From Pseudomonadota bacterium (GTDB lineage Bacteria; Pseudomonadota; Gammaproteobacteria; Xanthomonadales; Xanthomonadaceae): a stretch of DNA of 64,000 bases. Numbering within the stretch: position 1 is the first letter of the stretch; every line of letters starts with the position of its first letter. The notes beneath the pieces were generated by a model, which was not told the origin of the DNA, made no database searches, and worked only from the letters and a program-made list of their open reading frames with translations. The stretch spans positions 59,737 through 123,736 of the forward strand of contig JAFEFT010000024.1 of NCBI GenBank assembly GCA_018240435.1, written 5' to 3'. Shown in pieces: positions 9,117 to 16,912 of the stretch. A program made the translations under genes and the position numbers.

Positions 9117-12100
9117 CACGCATCCTCCCTTTCGTCGTTCGCGCGGGACGCCTGCACGTCGGCGGCGCGAAGCAGCGCCTCCCACCACGCCAGACCCCAC
9201 GGCCCCCAGCGCTTTTGCAGGTGCGCAAAGCGCAGGGCCACGTCGCGGGCGCGTTCGTCCAGCACGGAGGGTGGCAGGTCGTCGCAGCCGCTGGTTGCAA
9301 TCAGCGGCCGTGCGTTGCCGTGGTGCGCGGCGATCAGATGCAAGGTGAGGTCTTGCAGTTCGGGCGGCAGCTTCTGGAATACGGCATCGTCTTTGGCATA
9401 AGGCAGGGAGCCGAACTCGTGCCGATATCCATTCAACACGGCTTGATTGATGGGGCCGAGCGTCTTTGCAAGCGGCTCTTTGCCGAACTTGTTCGCGTGG
9501 CGCTCTGCGCGGAATGCGCGTTGCCAGCGTTGAGCCCTCTTGCCTTCATCGTGCAGGCGTGCGGCGACGGCGAGCATGCTGCGGTATGACCTCGGGAGAC
9601 CAAGGCATTTCGCAAGTCTCAATGCTCGCTTGGCGGTCCAATACTGATGTTCGACCAGCGATTGCGGCCGCCCTTCGGCGCGGTCGTCTTCGGTGTTCGA
9701 GGTGTCGCGCCATTTCTGGATGGAGAGCCAGCGGGTGGCTTCGTCGTCCCCGTTGCGCTGCACATCAAAGCGTAGATTTTCACGCCATTCCTTTGCTGCG
9801 GTCTCGTCGTTGTCGTCGCCTTGTTCAAGAATGCGGAAGCGGATGACGGGCTTGCCGTTTATGGGTGATATCCACATGCTGCCGTCATCCGCGGTTGGCT
9901 GCGCGTCGCCGGAATCGCCGTTCAGCAGGCCATCGCACAAGCCGCCGAAACGGGCATCCATGACCAAGGTTTTGCCTTTGATGTCGCGCTCGATGCCTTC
10001 CAGCCGCTTCTTCTTGTCCTCACTTTCGCCGAGTAGTTCCCACAGTTTGATGGAGCGAACCCAATCTCCGTCGGACTTCAGGAGTATCGCAACCACATCA
10101 TCGTTTTTCAGCAGCTTCTTGTCGTCGGCGATCCTATCCAGCTTCGAGGCGCGTTTCTTGAGCCAATCAAAAACACGATAACTTTCGGTATCCAACATTT
10201 CGCTGACGTGCAGCGGCGCAGCTTCGAAGAAGTCTTCAATTTCCTTCTTGCGTGGCTGTACTTGGTCTTTGTCTCGAACCGGAAGATGCTTGCGCCATAC
10301 GACCGTCGTTTGCGGAAGTTCATCCACCCAGCCGCGCAGCCACGGCGCGACCTCGGGGCGACCGGTGTGTTCGGGCAACGAGGTCATGGCCCAGGCATCC
10401 ACGAGCGCGCGGTTGAGCGCGGGGCGCAGCGGCGCGGGGGAAGTGGCTTCGGTGATGCACTTGGCGAGGTTTTCGTCCTTGCGGATGCTTTCGCTGAGTT
10501 GACGCAAGGCTTCGGGGCTGACATCGAAGCTGTCGACTTCTGCTGCTTTCAGAGCTTCGCCAAAAGGGGCACGAAAACGTTTCTGCTCCGCTTGAAGTTC
10601 CTCAACAGCCTTGATATGAGCTGCGATGACCTTCTTGTCTTTTTCGTTGCGTTGCGTTTCTTCCTTATCGAGCGCGTCTTGCACCGCCTTTTTGGGAAGT
10701 GGCGCAGATTCGAGCAGAACAACGATTTCGGCCTGTCTGTCGTTGCCGTCTTTGCCTTTACCGCCGCGCCGGTTCACACGTCCGAAGCGTTGCACCATCC
10801 GCTCCCACGCCACGAGATCGCAGACCATGTGGTCGGCATCCAGGTCCACGCCGACTTCGCCCGCCGAAGTCGCCACCAGGAACGACGGCAGCGCCCGTTC
10901 CTCGTCATTGCCCGCCAGAAATCCAAGCGTCTTCAAGCGATCTTCGGCATCTGCGCGTTCCTTCACCCGCCGCGCGCCGACGAAAAGCTCCGTCCTGCCG
11001 GCGGCGGGCGTGCCCTTGGCTTTCTTGTCCAGCGCCTCACCGACGGACTTCGCTACTTCGCGCGAATTGCAATAGACGATGACGCGCACCGGTTTCAGTT
11101 CGCCGCTTTCAGTGTTCGCCAACGCCCACGCACGTTCCGCCAAGGTTTCTTCAAGTTTCTTGCCCCCGGCTTCGTGCAACACCAATCGCTTTCTGGCATA
11201 CAGCCGTTGATGCGCCACAGGCTCCCTGACTTCGTCGAAGTCGTCGGCTTCCAGCGCAAACGGTTGCGCCGTCTGCCTGCGCCCCGTGGCCGAAAGTGGC
11301 AGCAAGCGGAATTTGGGAACCAGTGCCGCCAAGCCCGCATCGTTCGATCCGTAGCGGTGATCGGCATCCTCCGCGATGTCCGCCAGCAGCGCCTCGAACG
11401 GCGGAACCAGATGGGCTTCATCAAGCAGCACCAGCGCATCCGCACCCAGCAACCCGGCGTGGAAAGGGCGCATCTTGCGGCTGACACCGTAACCCTCGAA
11501 CAGCAGGCGCGAGCCGATCATGTCCACCGTGCCGACGATGATGGCGGGCCTGGACGGGTCTTGCAGCCATTCGCGGTTGTCCGCGAACTGGCCGCGCAGG
11601 GTGGAGATCGGCAAGCTCTCGCCGTTCAATCGCAACGCCCGGCGCAGCTCGGTGGCTTCCGGCTTCTGAAGATTCTTCCGCAGTTCATTGGCGAACGTCG
11701 TGGCCTGGTCAACCACCGCACGCCGATCCACGACATATGCCAGCCGTCGCGGCAAGGTGAGCGCCGCGCCGGCGCGCATCTGCCACGCCAGCGCGATGAG
11801 CCAGATCGCCATGACCGCCGTCTTGCCCAGGCCAGTCGGAATGCTGACGGCGGACGGCAACTCGCCCACTACGAAGTGATGCAGGAACAGGCGCGTTTGC
11901 CAGCGCATGGGCGCGTGGCCCGTCAACGTCTTGAACGCCTCCTCGAAATACTCGCGGGCATCGAATCGTTCTCGCCAGATTTCCATGAGCGGCTTCCAGT
12001 TGAATCGGTCGGCTTGCGCCAGAGCGGCCAGATAGCGGCGGGTGGGCGGGCCGGAATCGGGCGTGGGATCGATGGCCGGCAGGTTCAACCGGCGCAGCAA

Positions 12101-12700
12101 GTCTGCGAGGAAAACGCGCGTTGCGCGTCCATTGAAATCCTCGAACGGATGGATGGAAAGCAGGCGACCTTCGGCGAAGGCCAGAGTTTCGAGCAGGCGT
12201 TCGTAGCCGTTGGCGCACGATGCGATACGCGCGTTCAGGTCGCGGGCGTATTCGCGCATCAACTCTGGAACACGGCTATGCGACGGCGGTTCGTGCTGGC
12301 CAACGATCACGTCCTTGCGTCGCCAATGACCGCCGATTCCCGGAATCAGGTCGGCAGCCATGTCGCCGTGCAGCTTCTGGATCAGGAACTCGTCGAGCAA
12401 TTCCCCTGCGTAAGCAGCATCGGCGATTCGCGCTTCGACCGAGGCAACCCGTTCCGCCAGCAACGGGGCCAGTTGCCCATAGCTCAGACGGCCTTGGGTG
12501 GTTTCGATGTAGCGAGTAGCGGCAACAGGCGGCTGCGTTGCGCTTCCACCCAGACCTTGCTCACCGGCTCGCCCTCGAAGGCCATGCTGCGGGCCACTTT
12601 GTCCGGGATCGCCAGCAGGCGCAGACGACGCTGCGCTTCCGGTGTCAGCGCCCGCCACTTCTGGATTGCCCGGCTTTCCATCATTCGGACGATTCTGCAT
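9116..12700 (-). CDS. cas3: Fic-Cas3 fusion: N-terminal Fic domain, SF2 helicase, C-terminal HD nuclease
   Basis: The protein has 1194 residues from ATG 12700. Residues about 62-247 form a Fic domain with motif HPFEDFNGRATR (H184-R195), compared with the usual HxFx(D/E)GNGRxxR; only the Gly before NGR is changed (to Phe). The helicase follows: PTGLGKT (288-294), LLDEAHLVPPF (DEAH 427-430) and QRFGRVNRRG (motif VI). The C terminus is the HD nuclease: EHQ, RLHDEGK (HD 1050-1051), AAHHG and RAADVQAS, the order known for I-U/I-G Cas3. The start is uncertain. ATG 12700 has a GGAGG 9 bp upstream, but its first 60 residues overlap the antitoxin ORF out of frame and look non-coding. Fic homology begins near 12517, and no ATG, GTG or TTG lies in frame between 12658 and that point. 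Confidence 0.9.
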   Translation of the reverse strand: MQNRPNDGKPGNPEVAGADTGSAASSAPAGDPGQSGPQHGLRGRAGEQGLGGSATQPPVAATRYIETTQGRLSYGQLAPLLAERVASVEARIADAAYAGELLDEFLIQKLHGDMAADLIPGIGGHWRRKDVIVGQHEPPSHSRVPELMREYARDLNARIASCANGYERLLETLAFAEGRLLSIHPFEDFNGRATRVFLADLLRRLNLPAIDPTPDSGPPTRRYLAALAQADRFNWKPLMEIWRERFDAREYFEEAFKTLTGHAPMRWQTRLFLHHFVVGELPSAVSIPTGLGKTAVMAIWLIALAWQMRAGAALTLPRRLAYVVDRRAVVDQATTFANELRKNLQKPEATELRRALRLNGESLPISTLRGQFADNREWLQDPSRPAIIVGTVDMIGSRLLFEGYGVSRKMRPFHAGLLGADALVLLDEAHLVPPFEALLADIAEDADHRYGSNDAGLAALVPKFRLLPLSATGRRQTAQPFALEADDFDEVREPVAHQRLYARKRLVLHEAGGKKLEETLAERAWALANTESGELKPVRVIVYCNSREVAKSVGEALDKKAKGTPAAGRTELFVGARRVKERADAEDRLKTLGFLAGNDEERALPSFLVATSAGEVGVDLDADHMVCDLVAWERMVQRFGRVNRRGGKGKDGNDRQAEIVVLLESAPLPKKAVQDALDKEETQRNEKDKKVIAAHIKAVEELQAEQKRFRAPFGEALKAAEVDSFDVSPEALRQLSESIRKDENLAKCITEATSPAPLRPALNRALVDAWAMTSLPEHTGRPEVAPWLRGWVDELPQTTVVWRKHLPVRDKDQVQPRKKEIEDFFEAAPLHVSEMLDTESYRVFDWLKKRASKLDRIADDKKLLKNDDVVAILLKSDGDWVRSIKLWELLGESEDKKKRLEGIERDIKGKTLVMDARFGGLCDGLLNGDSGDAQPTADDGSMWISPINGKPVIRFRILEQGDDNDETAAKEWRENLRFDVQRNGDDEATRWLSIQKWRDTSNTEDDRAEGRPQSLVEHQYWTAKRALRLAKCLGLPRSYRSMLAVAARLHDEGKRAQRWQRAFRAERHANKFGKEPLAKTLGPINQAVLNGYRHEFGSLPYAKDDAVFQKLPPELQDLTLHLIAAHHGNARPLIATSGCDDLPPSVLDERARDVALRFAHLQKRWGPWGLAWWEALLRAADVQASRANDEREDA
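12484..12684 (-). CDS. Putative Fic antitoxin (VbhA/FicA-like)
   Basis: The 66-residue protein starts MMESRAIQKWRALTPEAQRR (or one Met later). It contains ARSMAFEGEPVS, where SMAFEG matches (S/T)xxxE(G/N), the helix motif by which class I Fic antitoxins obstruct the ATP site of their partner. Size and position, directly before a Fic domain, fit VbhA/YhfG-type partners. Its TGA (12486-12484) falls inside the Fic-Cas3 frame, so the two genes overlap out of frame. Codon pattern and amphipathic helices favour this frame over the overlapping cas3 frame. An upstream TTG (12720) is a possible longer start. Family similarity is inferred from the motif and context only. Confidence 0.72.
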   Translation of the reverse strand: MMESRAIQKWRALTPEAQRRLRLLAIPDKVARSMAFEGEPVSKVWVEAQRSRLLPLLATSKPPKAV

Positions 12701-12800
12701 GCACTGCTTCCTCCGCTCAAGCAGTCGGAGCACGGTCACCGTTCAGACGGCACGGATCGGCGTACCACCTATCGGAAGTTTCCCTAGTATGACCATCCCC

Positions 12801-12817
12801 GTCTCAAAACATGAGAC
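12801..12817. promoter_or_regulatory. Inverted repeat upstream of the cas operon
   Basis: GTCTCA-AAACA-TGAGAC is a perfect 6-bp inverted repeat about 120 bp upstream of the antitoxin/fic-cas3 start region. It could be an operator for the operon. The minus strand nearby has a TACTAG hexamer resembling a -10, but spacing to a -35 is not convincing. Apart from this, 12701-12991 shows nothing else recognisable. Confidence 0.3.
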
Positions 12818-12991
12818 AGCCCGATCCCCAAGCCCACTATCCGATGGCGCTTCGATCATCGGCGCATTCCCGCTTTCCCGCATACGCGGCGACGGCGCAT
12901 GTCCTTCCAAAAGTCACGCGGCCGTTTTTGCAGGGGACCGCCGTCGCTTCCTCTGTGGCGGATGGTGCAGCGACCGCCGATCGCGCACCGC

Positions 12992-13222
12992 CTACCCGAG
13001 ATCCCCAAACAAACTCGCCACATCCGCCGCGCTGAACTTCACCGTCGTGCTGCGCCCGCCTTTCAGCGCCGCCTTTTCCAGGCCGGCCTTGCGCTGCTTC
13101 ATAGCCAGGATCTTTTCCTCGATGGTCTCGGCGCAGATCAGTTTGCAGACGAACACGGGCTTGTCCTGGCCGATGCGGTGGGCGCGGTCGGTGGTCCGGT
13201 TCGTCACCGCGGGATTCAACAC
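12992..13222 (-). pseudogene. SNF2-family helicase, C-terminal remnant
   Basis: The 76-residue frame reads NPAVTNRTTDRAHRIGQ then a segment ending EKILAMKQRKAGLEKAAL. This is the end of the SNF2/Rad54 helicase C lobe (motif VI, RAHRIGQ) and the usual tail. Everything upstream of motif VI is missing, and the sequence before it changes to unrelated DNA. Such helicases occur in defence islands, so this may be a relic of a lost system next to the CRISPR locus. Confidence 0.75.
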
Positions 13223-13399
13223 GGGTCGTAATGGATGACGGTGTCGGCTACGGTGAGGCGAGGCCGACGCCGCCGACCTTGGGCTGTTCAGCCGCAGGGG
13301 AACGTCACGTGTCCGGCAGCCGCTGACGACGGCCGCGCGCTTCGCGGTCCAGGCGCAGCCAGAGTTGGTCGGATAGTGTCATGCGGTTGAGGCATTGCT

Positions 13400-13803
13400 G
13401 GCGCGCGTGGTCGCCGTGATTTCGGGTACGAGCGCCAATCGCCTTCGTCCGAACCGCCCATCAGGACATGCACGCCCACCTTTCCGGCGTGGTCGGTCTT
13501 TCCGTCCCGGAGCAGGCCCAGCCTGTCCAGCGATGCGCGGATTTCCGCTTCGGTTTGCTCCACCAGCACACGCATGGGCAGGCACCACAGCAGGCGTCGC
13601 GGCCATGCCGGATCGCAGCGCACCATGCGATTCCAGAGCCAGGCCGCCATCACGCCCAGAGTCTTGCCCATGCCGGTCGGGATGCGGACCAGACGATCGC
13701 GAAACGAGGCGTCGCTTGCCAGCTCCGATTGCCACGCATGCGCAACGATCAACGAGCCTGCGTGGCTGCCTGCCGTGCGAGAAAAGAATTCGTCGAACGT
13801 CAT
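13400..13803 (-). pseudogene. Truncated second cas3 (helicase N terminus, no Fic)
   Basis: From ATG 13803 the frame reads MTFDEFFSRTAGSHAG, then RLVRIPTGMGKTLGVMAAWL (Walker A), LLWCLPMRVLVEQTE and VGVHVLMGGSDEGDW. This is the typical start of a Cas3 helicase from type I-C/I-G loci. Homology ends near 13420 in unrelated frame, and the DEAH box, motif VI and HD domain are absent. It differs from the intact Fic-Cas3, has no Fic domain and starts directly with the helicase. It is probably the relic of an older or parallel cas3. Confidence 0.72.
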
Positions 13804-14017
13804 GTGCGAGATCGCTCCATGTCCACGTGATTCAGTCGAACCATCGAAAGCATGCCTTCTTCCGGGTCCCTGCGTCAGGTTTGCCGCCTGCAACAAACAT
13901 GGATATTCCCTGTTGACCACGCCAGGTCGACCACGTCATCGGCGTGCGATCTGCCGCGCACGGTTTTTCGCATGTCCGGACCCGCCACATTCCCGTCATC
14001 GCCATCTTCACCCTCCC

Positions 14018-14347
14018 TTACCTCCTGGAGCGCACCTTCGGCTCATCCGGCTGCAGAATCCTGGCCAGCTTCGCCCGGCAATACTCATTCCAGTCGGTGT
14101 ATGGGTAGGGTGGACTGATGCTGCCGGTCAGGCGCTTGCCGTCCGCCGGGCTGCTGCGCCGCTGCGGCGGCACTTCGGCGCCCAGCGCCTGGATCATTTC
14201 GATCTGCAGCGGTGTGAGCTGGTCTTCCGGGGTGTCCTCCAGTTGCAACCAGAAATCGTCCTGATCGGGCAGTTGCTGCAGGTGTGCGGGCAAATCGTCT
14301 TGACACACCGCTGACAGGAATAGCATCTGGACTTTGCTCCATTCCAT
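14018..14347 (-). CDS. Hypothetical protein
   Basis: The 109-residue protein starts MEWSKVQMLFLSAVCQDDL, with GGAGG 5 bp before the ATG. It is acidic and Gln/Leu-rich in the middle and ends with a conserved-looking Trp/Tyr stretch (PYPYTDWNEYCRAKLARIL). No signal peptide or membrane segment is visible. I do not recognise the family. It lies between the decayed cas3 and icd on the strand of the cas genes, so it could belong to either the island or its edge. Confidence 0.55.
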   Translation of the reverse strand: MEWSKVQMLFLSAVCQDDLPAHLQQLPDQDDFWLQLEDTPEDQLTPLQIEMIQALGAEVPPQRRSSPADGKRLTGSISPPYPYTDWNEYCRAKLARILQPDEPKVRSRR

Positions 14348-14662
14348 GGGATCCTCCGCTGCCGCCGTCGGGGTGGTCAGGCTCGCGCCGTCGGCGGCAT
14401 GGGCCGCGCGAGCCAGTCCGCGTTGCCCGTCCGTGGGCAGTGCCGGCCCGCCGCGATGGCCGGTGGCGATCGGGCGGGGCCGGCGGCCCTTCCATGGTGC
14501 ACGCGGGGATGAAAACACGGGCCAGTCTCATGGGCTGCGACAGGTGCGGTGGCCTGGGCCTGCGTCGGCACGGCCGTGCCGCACCGCCGCTTTCCCGCCG
14601 CCGCGCAAACCGCGACAATGGCGGCTTCGCCCGCGCGCCCGCGCGGCTCGTCCGGAGTTTCC
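14348..14662. other. Intergenic region between the divergent hypothetical gene and icd
   Basis: This 315-bp gap holds the divergent start regions of the hypothetical gene and of icd. No convincing ORF, promoter pair or repeat was identified. GGAG at 14654-14657 precedes the icd ATG. Confidence 0.4.
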
Positions 14663-15991
<1,329 letters not shown>

Positions 15992-16016
15992 GGCTGCGCT
16001 CGCGGCGGGATCGACA

Positions 16017-16040
16017 GAAGGCCGCCCGTGGGCGGCCTTC
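16017..16040. terminator. Hairpin between convergent icd and a small ORF
   Basis: GAAGGCCGCCC-GT-GGGCGGCCTTC is an 11-bp perfect stem just after icd and before the end of the minus-strand small gene. There is no strong T-run on either strand, but position between convergent genes fits a shared terminator. Confidence 0.65.
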
Positions 16041-16051
16041 TGCGTTGGCGG

Positions 16052-16201
16052 TCACTTGTCCTTGTTGATGATGATCGGACCGGTCTTGCTCTGCGTTTTC
16101 GCCTGCGTGTCGGGTGCATCGGAGTCTTTGCCGAATGGCTCGACCGGACGATCGGTGGCGTCACCGTCGTCTTGTTCTTCATCGTCGTCGGGTGTGTACA
16201 T
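16052..16201 (-). CDS. Small acidic protein with C-terminal GPIIINKDK tail
   Basis: The 49-residue protein reads MYTPDDDEEQDDGDATDR at the start and ends TQSKTGPIIINKDK. An AAGGAG lies 6 bp before the ATG. It is strongly acidic at the N terminus and has no membrane segment. Its last residues GPIIINK repeat the end of the neighbouring protein (GGPIIINKAA). The DNA under the tail (CTTGTTGATGATGATCGGAC on the plus strand) is identical in both genes. I do not recognise the family. It is probably co-transcribed with the upstream small gene and the TIR-TPR gene. Confidence 0.65.
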   Translation of the reverse strand: MYTPDDDEEQDDGDATDRPVEPFGKDSDAPDTQAKTQSKTGPIIINKDK

Positions 16202-16308
16202 GCCATGCTCCTTCGGGCGTCAGGGTGGTGGGACGGGCTTCACGCCGGCGCGCAACCTCGCCGAGCGCGACATCGGGCCAGAGCCGGTGCGGGCCGGAAC
16301 GACGCACA

Positions 16309-16797
16309 TCATGCGGCCTTGTTGATGATGATCGGACCGCCGCGCGTGCAGTAGGCGACGCCGTCCTTGAACGCCGCCAACTGGAAAGACCACGGCTTTT
16401 CCAGGTCGAGGAAATGATCGACGAGGTGAATTTCCGTGTTTGTCTTCTTCAGACTCGGCGGGCCGAAATTTCCTGGCGTCGGGCCGTTCTGCCATGCGAA
16501 CCCGCGCAGCGAACCGGATTGAATGGCGAAAAACCTTGCGCCTGCCGCGCTGGCATCGAAGCGGATGACGATGGTGCCCGGGCCGTTCACGACGAGATTG
16601 CTCACCATCAGGTAATCGCCCACGATCGCCACCTGCACGACCGGCGGCGCGGGCACCGGCGGCGGTTGCGGACTTGGGCCTGCGACGGCTTTTGCGCGCA
16701 CCCTCGGCGCCGTCACCGTCTTCCCGGCTGCGACGGCATTGGCACTCTTTGTGGCTTTCGCCTTGCTTGATTGTCGCGGCTGATTCCTGGAAGTCAT
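16309..16797 (-). CDS. Conserved hypothetical protein with C-terminal GPIIINK tail
   Basis: The 162-residue protein has a basic, Ala/Lys/Pro-rich N terminus (1-52, MTSRNQPRQSSKAKATKSAN) followed by a beta-rich domain (VVQVAIVGDYLMVSNLVVNG, TIVIRFDASAAGARFFAIQ, KPWSFQLAAFKDGVAYCT). It ends GGPIIINKAA. GGAGG precedes the ATG by 6 bp. No signal peptide is seen. The shared tail with the next gene suggests a common partner or processing signal; this is inference. It lies 115 bp downstream of the TIR-TPR gene. Confidence 0.7.
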   Translation of the reverse strand: MTSRNQPRQSSKAKATKSANAVAAGKTVTAPRVRAKAVAGPSPQPPPVPAPPVVQVAIVGDYLMVSNLVVNGPGTIVIRFDASAAGARFFAIQSGSLRGFAWQNGPTPGNFGPPSLKKTNTEIHLVDHFLDLEKPWSFQLAAFKDGVAYCTRGGPIIINKAA

Positions 16798-16912
16798 CTG
16801 GAGCCTCCGGTTCGCACGGCGTCAGAATCGATTCGCGCCGCTGATGCAGGCGTGCCGCCGTGCTGACGATCACGGACGGAAGCGAGGATGCCGGCCTGCC
16901 GGCAAGCATTGT

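Noticed and set aside
10208..12787. Very long antisense ORF opposite fic-cas3 (and similar ones opposite cas4-cas1 and the TIR gene)
   Set aside because: High-GC shadow frames with Arg/Ala/His-rich composition and no domain; the opposite strand has clear families.
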